Shown: positions 1 through 9,341 of the stretch, piece after piece
How positions within the stretch are numbered: the stretch's first letter is position 1
Layout of the letters: each line of letters opens with the position of its first letter
DNA from: Variovorax sp. V213
Lineage (GTDB): Bacteria > Pseudomonadota > Gammaproteobacteria > Burkholderiales > Burkholderiaceae_C
Assembly: GCF_041154455.1 (NCBI RefSeq)
Contig: NZ_AP028664.1
Location: 1,861,001 to 1,925,000 of the forward strand
DNA: 64,000 nt
Reading direction: 5' to 3'
Position numbers and translations under genes: made by a program
Notes under the pieces: generated by a model
Database searches by the model: none
What the model saw: the letters and a program-made list of their open reading frames with translations, nothing else
Told to the model about the DNA's origin: nothing

Positions 1-515
1 TTCTCGGTCGTCGTGACGGATGCGTAGTCGAGCCAGTGCTCGGTGGGCGTCAGCGGTCCGTCGCACCGGACCAGCAGCGAGCCGCTGGCGCGCTCCACCT
101 GCCCGCCGAAGCGGCGGAACACATCCACATGGGGATCGATCTCGCGCACGCCCAGCGTGCAGCCCTTAACGTTGTCCTCGAGGCGCGCGATGCCGAAGCG
201 CGCGAGCAGCGGGGGCACCAGCATGATCGACGAGCGCATTTCCTCGGGCAGGCGGTCGCGCGCGGCGTCGAAAGCCGTTTCGCGGTGGTGCAGCTCCAGC
301 GTGCCGGTGGCGTGGTCCATGCGCGCCTCGCTGCCCAGGCTGCGGAAGATGTCGAGGATCTTGCGTACGTCGGTGATGTCAGGCACGCCATGCAGGCGCA
401 GCGGCTCGTTCGTGAGCAGCGTGGCGCACAGCACGGGCAGCACGGCGTTCTTGTTGGCGGAAGGGGTGATGCGGCCGCGAAGCGGCGTGCCGCCGTGCAC
501 GATGAGGTTGGACAT
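1..515 (-). CDS. UDP-N-acetylglucosamine 1-carboxyvinyltransferase-type enzyme (MurA family), partial
   Basis: The N-terminal 171 residues of an EPSP-synthase/MurA family protein; the remainder lies beyond the left edge of the window. MurA transfers enolpyruvate from PEP to UDP-GlcNAc, the first committed step of peptidoglycan synthesis, in the cytoplasm. The start reads MSNLIVHGGTPLRGRI, followed by the family substrate-binding motif SANKNAVLPVL near residue 20 and a catalytic-loop segment KGCTLGVREID near residue 117, where the Cys of MurA is kept. The loop differs from the usual GGCAIGxRPVD and KNAALPIL is KNAVLPVL, so this may be a MurA paralogue rather than the housekeeping copy. The ATG at 515 starts exactly where the conserved N-terminus begins. 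Confidence 0.85.
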   Translation of the reverse strand, partial: MSNLIVHGGTPLRGRITPSANKNAVLPVLCATLLTNEPLRLHGVPDITDVRKILDIFRSLGSEARMDHATGTLELHHRETAFDAARDRLPEEMRSSIMLVPPLLARFGIARLEDNVKGCTLGVREIDPHVDVFRRFGGQVERASGSLLVRCDGPLTPTEHWLDYASVTTTE

Positions 516-609
516 GGGGGAATGCGAGGCAGGAACGCGTCGAACTGCGATGGATGAATGCAGGCACTGTACCCGGCCAGGCGGGCTCAGGCGTGGTGCC
601 GGGTGTGCA

Positions 610-1050
610 TCAATCCGCGCTCAGTTGCTCCGCCGCTTCACGCGGCCGCAGTCCCCGCACGGATGCCAGGCCTTCGAGCTGGGCCTTGCGGGGACGGGCC
701 TTGCCCTGTTCCCATTTGTAGATGGTCTGGCCGGTGACGCCCACCAGCTTGCCATAGGCCGCCGCCGAAAGGCCGAGCTTTTCGCGGTGCGAAGCCAGGC
801 GGCTGGCGCTGAACCGGCGGGCCGGTCCTGACTCGCCTGCTTCGTTCGCATCGGCTCCTGGGGAGACGCGCGCGGAGACCTTGGTGGCGCGCCGCAATTC
901 CTTCTCGAGTTTCTCGACCTGCCGGCGCAATGCGGCGATCGAGGCACGGTGGTGCGTGGATGCTTTTTTCAGCGTTTCGATCTCTGTGCGCACCTCCTTG
1001 CGGGCAACACGGGAAATCTCGGCTTTGAGGATGGAGGCGATATTTGGCAT
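610..1050 (-). CDS. XRE-family helix-turn-helix protein with N-terminal coiled coil
   Basis: A 146-residue probable DNA-binding protein. Residues about 10-58 are charged and heptad-like (predicted coiled coil, rich in K, E and R). Residues about 83-138 form a Cro/C1-type helix-turn-helix, with LSAAAYGKLVGVTGQTIYKW as the recognition part. Proteins of this shape are usually annotated only as helix-turn-helix transcriptional regulators. The ATG at 1050 (MPNIASILKAEISR) is preferred over upstream in-frame starts, because those would run through the non-homologous tail of the PAQR gene region. It lies in the same direction as its neighbours, 94 bp downstream of the PAQR gene. The target is unknown. 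Confidence 0.8.
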   Translation of the reverse strand: MPNIASILKAEISRVARKEVRTEIETLKKASTHHRASIAALRRQVEKLEKELRRATKVSARVSPGADANEAGESGPARRFSASRLASHREKLGLSAAAYGKLVGVTGQTIYKWEQGKARPRKAQLEGLASVRGLRPREAAEQLSAD

Positions 1051-1144
1051 GCGCGCATTTTGCACATCTCTTGGGGCGCGTTGCCTTGGGAGATACGGCA
1101 ACATGCGCCTGCGGCCCTTGAAGGCGCAGGCCGGCTGCCTGTGG

Positions 1145-1765
1145 TCAGAGCACGAACCAGCCCACGGACACGAAGTGGCTCGCGGTGCCTGCAAGCACGA
1201 ACAGGTGCCAGGTGCCATGCGCATGCCTGAAGCCGCGCCGGTTCCGGTAGAACACCGTGCCCACGGTGTAGAGCACGCTGCCGGCCAGCAGCCAGGCCAA
1301 GCCGCCGCTCTCGAGCCGTGCGGCCAGCGGCACGGCGGCCAGCACGCCGAGCCAGCCCATGCCGATGTACAGCGCCAGCGGAGGCTTGGATGCTGCGCCG
1401 TCGGCCTGCAGCAACTCGCGGCCGATGCCGAAGAGCGCGGCGCTCCATACGGCGGCAAGCAGCAGCCAGCCCCACAAGCCGTGCAGCGTGACCAGTGCGA
1501 ACGGTGTGTAGGTACCCCCGATCAGCAGGTAGATGGCGCAGTGGTCGGCGCGTTCCCAGAAGCGCTTCCGGCGTCCCCGCGTGCTGTGGAACAGCGTGGA
1601 TGCCGCATACAGCGCCACCGCGGAGAGCGAGAACACCAGTGCGCCGGCAATCCGCGCGGGGTCGCCGGTGGGCACGGTCTTGGCAAGCAGCAGGGCCGTG
1701 GCCAACAGGGCGAGCACCAGGCCCAGCAGATGGGTGTAGCCGTTGAGCCGTTCGCCGGGGTACAT
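1145..1765 (-). CDS. PAQR / hemolysin III family membrane protein
   Basis: 206 residues with seven probable membrane helices, the normal length for bacterial hemolysin III (TrhA/YqfA-like) proteins. Family signatures are visible: the TLFHS segment near residue 58, ERADHCAIYLLIGGTYTP near residue 70, and a C-terminal HLFVLAGTASHF that supplies the two late His residues of the putative zinc site shared with eukaryotic PAQR receptors. Bacterial members act in the inner membrane and have been linked to membrane fluidity and energy homeostasis; the hemolysin name is historical. The ATG at 1765 begins with MYPGERLNGYTHL, a typical start for the family. It probably has its own promoter in the 115-bp gap to the right. 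Confidence 0.88.
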   Translation of the reverse strand: MYPGERLNGYTHLLGLVLALLATALLLAKTVPTGDPARIAGALVFSLSAVALYAASTLFHSTRGRRKRFWERADHCAIYLLIGGTYTPFALVTLHGLWGWLLLAAVWSAALFGIGRELLQADGAASKPPLALYIGMGWLGVLAAVPLAARLESGGLAWLLAGSVLYTVGTVFYRNRRGFRHAHGTWHLFVLAGTASHFVSVGWFVL

Positions 1766-1880
1766 CGGGTCGGGAGTGCAGTCTTGGTTGTGGAGGGCAA
1801 AGGCCAGCGGATGCTAGGTTTGCCTCATGACGGCGCGGTGACCGCAGCGCGGGCCTGCGTGCGCGACCGCGCCGGAGCGC

Positions 1881-3293
1881 TCAGGCGTCGAAGGCGTCCT
1901 GCAGCGTGTGCGCGATATCGGCCGCGAGCGCATCGCGTTGCGGCGCGGGGCGCCAGAAGGTGCGCGCTGCCACGCCGGCCGATTCCCATTCCGGATGGCT
2001 GCGCGCGGGCCGTGCCGCGCGCACGGCGGCGGCCGTGGCGCGCGTCGGCGCGTCCTGCGTCGCACTCGTCTCGGCTGCGATGCGCCCGGTGGCCGCATGC
2101 CCGCGGCGCTCCAGTGCCCGCGCGAGTTTCAGCTGCCATGCCACCAGCGCAAAGAGCACGCCGTCTTCGACCGTGAGCTCGTGCACGTTGCGCAGCCTGT
2201 TTGCCAGCTTGCGACCGAAGGGCCCCCAGCCTTGCGACACCGCGCCGCCGATGGCGCCGCCCACCGCGGCACCGGTGCCCAGCGAAATGCCGGCCAGCGC
2301 CAGATCCGCCACCACGCCCACGGCAGCGCCGATGACGGCGCCCTTGCCGAGCCGCAGGCCTGCGTCCTTCATGGCTTCGGGGCTGAAGAAGTCCAGCGTC
2401 CAGCGGCCTTCGATGAGCGGCAGCGGCGCCTCGCCGGCATCGTCCTGGCGGAAGCCGTAGAGCGCGAGCAGGTCGTCGGTGCAGCGCTGCGCCTTGTCGA
2501 ATACCTCTTTCTGCAACGCAGCGACGAATGCCTTCCGGCGCGCCGTGTCGGCAAACTCTTCGGCCGGCATGCTGCGGCGCAACGCAGCGGCGTCGATCAA
2601 CAAACCGGCAATGCGCGTGCAAGCCGCGCGGCGGCGTTCCGCGGCCTCGGCGGTCAATGAGTCCACCACGACGCGCAGCAACTCGCGCCGGTCTCGCAGC
2701 AGGGTGGAGAGATCGCTGTACAACTCGCGCTCCGCCCCCACGAAAGGCGCGGCGGCATCGAAGCTCACCTGCACGTGCAGGCCATAGGCAGAGAGCAGTT
2801 CCTTCCAGGCCGGCTCGCGGCTTGCCGCGTCGCGCACGAAGTTCAGCACCGGCATCACGGGCCGGGCGCAGGAGTTGAGCAGTTCGATTTCGTCGCGGAA
2901 CTTGGGCAGCACCGGCTCGCGCACGTCGATGACCAGAAAAGCAGCATCGATGCCCTGCATGGTGCGCAGCACCTTGGCCTCTTGCTCGAACACGCCATGC
3001 GCTTCGGGGCCTTGAAGGAACAGGCGGATGCGTTCGGGCGGCGTGGCCTGCGGGTCCAGGCCCGCCAGGTGTTCGCGAAGCGCCACCGCGTCCTCGAGCC
3101 CCGGCGTGTCGAAGAAGCGCACGGCGGCCTGGCCGTTCACGTCGAGATCGACCGACTCCACGTGGCGCGTGGTGCCGGGGTGCTGCGACACCTCTCCGAA
3201 GCCGGCGCGCCGCGTCAGCGTGCGCAGCAACGAGGTCTTGCCCGCATTGGTGTGGCCGACAACGGCGATGCGGATGGCTTGCTGTGTCGTCAT
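1881..3293 (-). CDS. Membrane-associated GTPase with DUF3482 domain
   Basis: A 470-residue predicted GTPase. The P-loop GHTNAGKTS is at residues 13-21, the switch region around HPGTTRHVES near 38-47, and the G3 motif DTPG at 62-65. The expected G4 motif is replaced by the variant LNFVRD, as in other members of this family. The C-terminal half matches the general character of DUF3482, with an alanine/glycine-rich stretch near residue 355 (GAAVGVVADLALAGIS) that could insert in or associate with the membrane. The start at 3293 overlaps the stop of the upstream membrane-protein gene by 4 bp (ATGA), which indicates translational coupling and a shared function. The substrate or cellular role of this pair is not known. 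Confidence 0.85.
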   Translation of the reverse strand: MTTQQAIRIAVVGHTNAGKTSLLRTLTRRAGFGEVSQHPGTTRHVESVDLDVNGQAAVRFFDTPGLEDAVALREHLAGLDPQATPPERIRLFLQGPEAHGVFEQEAKVLRTMQGIDAAFLVIDVREPVLPKFRDEIELLNSCARPVMPVLNFVRDAASREPAWKELLSAYGLHVQVSFDAAAPFVGAERELYSDLSTLLRDRRELLRVVVDSLTAEAAERRRAACTRIAGLLIDAAALRRSMPAEEFADTARRKAFVAALQKEVFDKAQRCTDDLLALYGFRQDDAGEAPLPLIEGRWTLDFFSPEAMKDAGLRLGKGAVIGAAVGVVADLALAGISLGTGAAVGGAIGGAVSQGWGPFGRKLANRLRNVHELTVEDGVLFALVAWQLKLARALERRGHAATGRIAAETSATQDAPTRATAAAVRAARPARSHPEWESAGVAARTFWRPAPQRDALAADIAHTLQDAFDA

Positions 3294-4699
3294 GGTGCGG
3301 CACCAAGGCCCTGCAAGGCATCTTCGAGCTTGTGCGTGGCCGCAACGCGCGGCAGGCCGGTGTCCTGCAGCCAGTCGATCCAGCGTTGCGATGCGCCGGC
3401 ATCCGCTGCGCTCTGCGCGGCATCGGTCAGCCACAGCCGGCATTTGCCACAATGGGCCAGCAGGTCGCGCAGGAAGCGTTCGGTGCCACGGTCGGGGCTC
3501 GATGCCGCATGGCACACGAGCAACACCGCACGCGGGCGGGCCTGCGCCAGCCGGTCGAGCAGGGCGCGCCGCGCGGGCGCACTGCCGTCGATGCGGTGCA
3601 TCTCGGTGTTCGAATGGGCTTGCAGACTCTCGGGCGGCCACGGCGCATCTGGAGGCAGTTCGAAGCCGATGACGAACAGGGTATCCCGCAGGTCCGTAGG
3701 CGCCAGCCCGTCAGGCGCGATGTCTGGTGCCCGTCCCGGGTCGGCATCGACGATGGCGGGCGGCGCAAGCGCGGCGAAGCGCGCCTTCAGCTTGCGGTAA
3801 TAGGGCTCGCTCCAGTCGGGCTGCAGTGCCGCCCGGCGCAGGTGCCACACCACGGCGCTCAGCAGCACGAGCGCAAGCCGCGGCAGCAGTCCATACACGA
3901 CGATGCATCCGGTGAGCCACAGCGCCCACGTGCGCTGGCCCGGGGCACCGGGCGTGGCCGAGAGCACGGTCGCCGCGTCGGGAACCGGAAAGCCGATCTG
4001 CGCCGGGGTCCAGCCCAGTACCTGCACGGCGCGCACGAAGAAGGTCGGGTCGAGGATCGTCGTTTCCCAACTCAGCGTATAGCTGCGGAATGCCAGCGCG
4101 AACAGCAGCGCGGCCAGCACCACCGCAAAAGAGAGCGACCAGATGCCGTGGCTCACCAGCCCGAAGGCCCAGGGCAGCAGCCTGGCGCGCGCCAAGAGCC
4201 CGGTGGCGGCGCGTACCAGCACCGGTGCCTGTCCGCGCTTGCCGCCGGCCACGCGCGCGGTGAGGGAGAGCCAGATCCAGCCGAGCGAGCTGGTGTTGAA
4301 AGAACCGAGCGGCAGCCACAGGCCGACCAGCCAGAGCAGCAGCGTGAGCAGGTGAATGCCGAGCAAGCTCACGAGCGCGACGATCACATTGATGTGCCGT
4401 TCGCCGCCGCTGAGCACGTTGCCCGCGAGCCCCAGGCCGGCGACGACGACGAGCGCGACCAGGCCGAGCAGCACCCACGGCCCCCACTGGCGCGTGCGTG
4501 CCAGTTCGGGTTGCAGCCCGATGCGTTCGCCCAACTCAAGCGCGCGCGCGGTGATGCGTGCGTGTTCATTGGATGCGCGGGAGGCGGCGATGCGCATGGC
4601 TTGCACATCGTCGAGTGGACCTTTCTCCTCGGTCCATCGGATGGCCTCGGTGATGACCGCGTCCGGAAAAGCAGATTCGCGCAACGCGGTGTTGGTCAA
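3290..4699 (-). CDS. DUF2868 family integral membrane protein
   Basis: About 469 residues when started at the TTG at 4699 (LTNTALRESAFPDAVITEA). An AAGGGA Shine-Dalgarno-like sequence lies about 6 nt upstream of this codon, whereas longer in-frame starts translate low-complexity arginine-rich sequence. The protein has a soluble helical N-terminus, a first pair of hydrophobic helices from about residue 70 (WVLLGLVALVVVAGLGLAG, then VIVALVSLLGIHLLTLLLWL), two or more helices further on, and a C-terminal soluble region with a VLLVCHAASSPDRGTE segment. This is the DUF2868 architecture, typically found immediately upstream of DUF3482 GTPases as here. The stop overlaps the GTPase start by 4 bp. Function is unknown. 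Confidence 0.8.
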   Translation of the reverse strand: MTNTALRESAFPDAVITEAIRWTEEKGPLDDVQAMRIAASRASNEHARITARALELGERIGLQPELARTRQWGPWVLLGLVALVVVAGLGLAGNVLSGGERHINVIVALVSLLGIHLLTLLLWLVGLWLPLGSFNTSSLGWIWLSLTARVAGGKRGQAPVLVRAATGLLARARLLPWAFGLVSHGIWSLSFAVVLAALLFALAFRSYTLSWETTILDPTFFVRAVQVLGWTPAQIGFPVPDAATVLSATPGAPGQRTWALWLTGCIVVYGLLPRLALVLLSAVVWHLRRAALQPDWSEPYYRKLKARFAALAPPAIVDADPGRAPDIAPDGLAPTDLRDTLFVIGFELPPDAPWPPESLQAHSNTEMHRIDGSAPARRALLDRLAQARPRAVLLVCHAASSPDRGTERFLRDLLAHCGKCRLWLTDAAQSAADAGASQRWIDWLQDTGLPRVAATHKLEDALQGLGAAP

Positions 4700-4781
4700 C
4701 AGGGTCCCTTCGCTAGTGGCGCCCCATGGTGAGCGGGGCGCGCGAATTATGCCCGGCGCGTTACGGGGAGACCATGAGAAG

Positions 4782-4801
4782 CGGGACCGCGAGCGGTCCC
4801 G
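4782..4801 (-). terminator. Candidate hairpin terminator downstream of the 24-residue gene
   Basis: A perfect 8-bp stem CGGGACCG / CGGTCCCG surrounds a 4-base loop. On the minus strand it is followed only by CTTCTC, so the U tract is weak; on the plus strand TTT follows. It sits about 115 bp after the stop of the small hydrophobic gene and could separate that unit from the DUF2868 operon. Confidence 0.4.
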
Positions 4802-4915
4802 TTTGCGGAATGACGTGGAACACCGCGGAACCGGCTTGGCCGGGCCGCTGGTGTGGCCCCCGACGAGGGCACGGAACAAGCGACACGAAGTGCGCGCCTG
4901 GGGGTGGGGCCAGGT

Positions 4916-4990
4916 TCAGCGAAGGCCGAAGAACGAAAGCACGGCCACGACAACCACGATCAGGCCGACGATATAGATGATGGAACTCAT
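4916..4990 (-). CDS. 24-residue hydrophobic small protein
   Basis: A very short reading frame, ATG at 4990 to TGA at 4916, encodes MSSIIYIVGLIVVVVAVLSF followed by FGLR. A clear AGGAG ribosome-binding site lies 7 nt before the ATG. The product is one transmembrane helix with a short basic C-terminus. Similar tiny single-helix proteins are recurrent in Comamonadaceae genomes (from memory, not searched). The good ribosome-binding site, ideal helix length and use of varied valine and isoleucine codons support a real gene. Role unknown; proteins of this kind often modulate membrane complexes. Confidence 0.65.
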   Translation of the reverse strand: MSSIIYIVGLIVVVVAVLSFFGLR

Positions 4991-5122
4991 GCGAGGACTC
5001 CTCGTTGTTGACGACAGATTCAGCATCGCGCCCGGGTGGGCGGGTTGCTGTCGGCGAGGGACGGCCTGTGCTGTAGGACTCGCGAAGGCCCGGGCGACCG
5101 GATGTGCCGTGCCGGCATCGCC

Positions 5123-5743
5123 TCAGCGAGCGGCCTTGCGACCAGGTACCGGGCCCAGCGCCTGTTCGAGCAGCCAGTGCATCGCCGAGCGAATTTCTTC
5201 CGCGTTGGCGCCCGCATCGATCTCCAGCGCCGCCCGGTCGAAGGCCGCCGAAAGTAGCCGGGCGAGCGCTTCGAGCGAAACCTCATCCTTGCCGACCTTG
5301 GCTTTCTCCAGCCCCTGGCGCAGCGAGTTGGCCGAGGTGGCTTCGTCGATGGCCATGGTTTCCGCGAGGCCCAGCACGGCAGGGCCTTCGATGAGCAGCA
5401 GCCGCGTGCGGCCCGGCGCGGTCATGGTCTTCAGGTAGGCCTTGCTGCCCTCGAGCAGCGCTTCGCGCGGCGTGAGTTGCCGGGGCGTGGCCGCTTCGAT
5501 GTCTGCCGCCACGGCTTCGGCCTCGCGCAACAGCACCTGCCTGAACAGATCGCGCTTGTCCACGAAGTGGTGATACAGGGCGCCACGGGTGATACCGGCG
5601 GCAACAGCAATCTCGGGCGTTGAGGTTTCGCCGTAGCCCTTGCTGACGAAGAGGGCCCGTGCCGCATCAATGAGCGCGAGGCGGGTGGCTTCCGTGCGCT
5701 CGCGGTTGGTTCTGGACAGAGAGGAGGCAACTGGCTTTGGCAT
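5123..5743 (-). CDS. TetR/AcrR family transcriptional repressor
   Basis: 206 residues. The N-terminal DNA-binding helix-turn-helix occupies about residues 20-65, with TPEIAVAAGITRGALYHHF as the signature, and a TetR_C-type helical ligand-binding domain follows. It is divergent from the VOC gene at 5817. Two nearly identical 17-bp palindromes fill the 73-bp gap between the genes, one of them only 2 bp upstream of this start codon. This supports autorepression and control of the VOC gene. The inducing ligand is unknown. Confidence 0.92.
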   Translation of the reverse strand: MPKPVASSLSRTNRERTEATRLALIDAARALFVSKGYGETSTPEIAVAAGITRGALYHHFVDKRDLFRQVLLREAEAVAADIEAATPRQLTPREALLEGSKAYLKTMTAPGRTRLLLIEGPAVLGLAETMAIDEATSANSLRQGLEKAKVGKDEVSLEALARLLSAAFDRAALEIDAGANAEEIRSAMHWLLEQALGPVPGRKAAR

Positions 5744-5745
5744 TT

Positions 5746-5762
5746 ACATACAGTCTGTCTGT
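5746..5762. promoter_or_regulatory. TetR operator O1
   Basis: ACATACAGTCTGTCTGT, a 17-base imperfect palindrome with half-site ACATACAG and a central T. It overlaps the translation initiation region of the TetR gene, so a bound repressor would block its own expression. It shares its sequence with the second copy 34 bp away. Confidence 0.75.
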
Positions 5763-5779
5763 AGATTAATATCTGACGT

Positions 5780-5796
5780 ACATGCAGTCTGTATGT
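5780..5796. promoter_or_regulatory. TetR operator O2
   Basis: ACATGCAGTCTGTATGT, a second copy of the 17-base palindrome (one mismatch between half-sites), 21 bp before the VOC start codon. Spacing between the two operator starts is 34 bp, roughly three helical turns, which suits two dimers on one face of the DNA. The combined consensus is ACATACAG-T-CTGTATGT. Confidence 0.75.
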
Positions 5797-5816
5797 TAAT
5801 TGAAAGGGCCGACACC

Positions 5817-6245
5817 ATGAAAGTGACGAGCTACTACCCGGTGATCATGACCAGCGACGTGGCCGCAACAGCCAGCTTCTACCAGGCGCATTTCGAATTC
5901 ACGCCGCTGTTCACGAGCGATTGGTATGTGCATCTGCAACTGGCGGGCGACCCCGCGGTGAACCTCGCCGTGCTGGACGGCCGGCACGAGACGATTCCCA
6001 CACCCGCGCGCGGTCAGGTGGTGGGCGGCATGCTGCTCAATTTCGAAGTGGACGACCCCGACGCGATTCACGACCGTCTCGCGGCGGCCGGGCTGCCGAT
6101 TCTTCTTGCGCCGCGCAACGAGGACTTCGGTCAGCGCCACTTCATTACCAGCGACCCGAACGGTGTGCTGATCGACATCGTCAAGCCGATTCCGCCGAGC
6201 GCCGAGTTCGCCGCGTTGTACGAGGCCGGCGCATTGCCCCGCTAG
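5817..6245 (+). CDS. VOC (glyoxalase/bleomycin resistance) family protein
   Basis: 142 residues of the vicinal-oxygen-chelate fold. It begins MKVTSYYPVIMTSDVAATAS, a first beta-strand plus helix typical of the family, and ends with the DPNGVLIDIVKP strand. VOC proteins are small metal-dependent isomerases, dioxygenases or drug-binding proteins; substrate cannot be assigned from sequence. The ATG at 5817 follows a GAAAGGG ribosome-binding site. It is controlled, by position, by the divergent TetR regulator. Its stop codon TAG lies inside the left terminal repeat of the palindromic element that follows, so the element may have inserted at, or now provides, the end of this gene. Confidence 0.85.
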   Translation: MKVTSYYPVIMTSDVAATASFYQAHFEFTPLFTSDWYVHLQLAGDPAVNLAVLDGRHETIPTPARGQVVGGMLLNFEVDDPDAIHDRLAAAGLPILLAPRNEDFGQRHFITSDPNGVLIDIVKPIPPSAEFAALYEAGALPR

Positions 6246-6405
6246 GGCCTGTTCACACTACTAACGGAGATCGCGTTGTTCGGCAAAGCGGCCAACTCCG
6301 CGTTGCACTCCTTGCGTGTGCCGACGCACACGCATCGTCGTGCGCCTTGATTTGTCCGCTTTGGCATGCCTTCGCGACTCCGTTAGTAGTGTGAACAGGC
6401 CCTAG
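6242..6405. repeat. 164-bp palindromic element with perfect 28-bp terminal inverted repeats (MITE-like)
   Basis: Positions 6242-6269 (CTAGGGCCTGTTCACACTAC and on to AACGGAG) are repeated exactly in inverted orientation at 6378-6405. The interior continues as an imperfect palindrome and closes on a perfect 9-bp central stem, TGCGTGTGC / GCACACGCA. The whole element could fold into one long hairpin. Ends of the form GGGCCTGTTC flanked by CTAG resemble IS5-family terminal repeats with a short TA-containing target duplication (inference). No transposase is present. It lies between the convergent VOC and ABC-exporter genes, where it could also act as a strong bidirectional terminator. Confidence 0.8.
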
Positions 6406-6412
6406 GCTGCGC

Positions 6413-8269
<1,857 letters not shown>

Positions 8270-8299
8270 GGCGTGCAGTCTCCTGGGGAAGCCACGACT

Positions 8300-9241
8300 T
8301 TAGCCCGGGGCCGCATGTCCTTGCACCGAAGGGGTGCGTTCCGCGGCGGCCGGTGGCTGGCCGCCCAGCCGATCGCCGAGAAAGTCGATGAAGCTGCGCA
8401 GCTTGGGCGCCATGTACTGGCGGCTGGTGTACACCGCAAACAGCGTGACCGGATGCGGGGCGTGGTCGGGCAGCAGCCGCACCAGCCGTCCCGCTGCCAG
8501 GTCGTCGTCGATCAGCCATTCGGGCAAGAACGCAATGCCCATGTCCGCGCGCACCGCATGCAGAGTGAGCGTGGTGTCGTCCGACCGCATCGCGGGTGCG
8601 AGCCGCAGCGGAAACATCCGCCCGCCGGGCCCCTTGAGCGTGAGGTTGTCGAGGTTCACGTAGCTCGGCACGATCGCGCCGAGCCGGCCCACGTCGGCCG
8701 GCAGCGCGGGATTGCCCATGCGGCGCAGGTAGGCGGGCGTGCCCGCCAGATGAAAAGGCACGCGGCACAGCGGCCGCGCGATGAGCGCCGGGGAGGGCTC
8801 CTGGGTGGCACGCAGCGCCAGGTCGTAGCCGTCCGCCGCGAGGTCGACCTTGCGGTTTTCCAGGTGAATGTCGATCAGCACTTCCGGAAAGCGCTCCCGG
8901 TAGTCGGCCAGCACGCGCGCGAAGCGCGGCGTGGCACACCACACCGGCGCGCTCACCTTGAGCTGGCCGCGCGGCGCCTCGCTCTTCTGGCCGATGGCCG
9001 CCTCGGCGGCATCGAGCAGGTCGAGCGCGCGCCGGCTCTGGTCGTACCAGGCGGTGCCGGCCTCGGTCAGGCTCAAGTGGCGGCTCGAGCGGTGCAGCAG
9101 CCGCGCACCCAGCGACTTTTCGAGCTGCGCCACGTGCTTGCTGGCCATCGGCGGCGACATCGACAGGCGCTCGGCCGCGGCCACGAAGCTGCCCGACTCG
9201 ACGACCTCTCGAAACACGCGAAGGCTGGTCAGGCGGTCCAT
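8300..9241 (-). CDS. LysR-family transcriptional regulator
   Basis: 313 residues. The winged helix-turn-helix occupies residues 1-60 (MDRLTSLRVFREVVESGSF, then AAERLSMSPPMASKHVAQLE), with a periplasmic-binding-like effector domain from about 90. The ATG at 9241 is the canonical start for the family; an in-frame extension to 9385 would run into the divergent promoter. It is transcribed away from the LigB-type dioxygenase and hydrolase genes, the usual arrangement of a LysR activator and its target. An inverted repeat AATCGA-N14-TCGATT at 9265-9290 in the intergenic region is a possible binding site. Confidence 0.93.
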   Translation of the reverse strand: MDRLTSLRVFREVVESGSFVAAAERLSMSPPMASKHVAQLEKSLGARLLHRSSRHLSLTEAGTAWYDQSRRALDLLDAAEAAIGQKSEAPRGQLKVSAPVWCATPRFARVLADYRERFPEVLIDIHLENRKVDLAADGYDLALRATQEPSPALIARPLCRVPFHLAGTPAYLRRMGNPALPADVGRLGAIVPSYVNLDNLTLKGPGGRMFPLRLAPAMRSDDTTLTLHAVRADMGIAFLPEWLIDDDLAAGRLVRLLPDHAPHPVTLFAVYTSRQYMAPKLRSFIDFLGDRLGGQPPAAAERTPSVQGHAAPG

Positions 9242-9264
9242 GGAGGCTTTCCTGTGGAGAAATG

Positions 9265-9290
9265 AATCGATGCATCCTAGCCTGTCGATT
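9265..9290. promoter_or_regulatory. Candidate LysR-type binding site
   Basis: AATCGA and its inverse TCGATT are separated by 14 bp between the LysR start at 9241 and the dioxygenase start. LysR regulators commonly bind interrupted dyads upstream of divergent targets. The half-sites are short, so this is only suggestive. Confidence 0.35.
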
Positions 9291-9341
9291 TCCTGATGGG
9301 AAATGTCTACAGTCGATGCAACGCTTTCAAGGAGCATCGAC

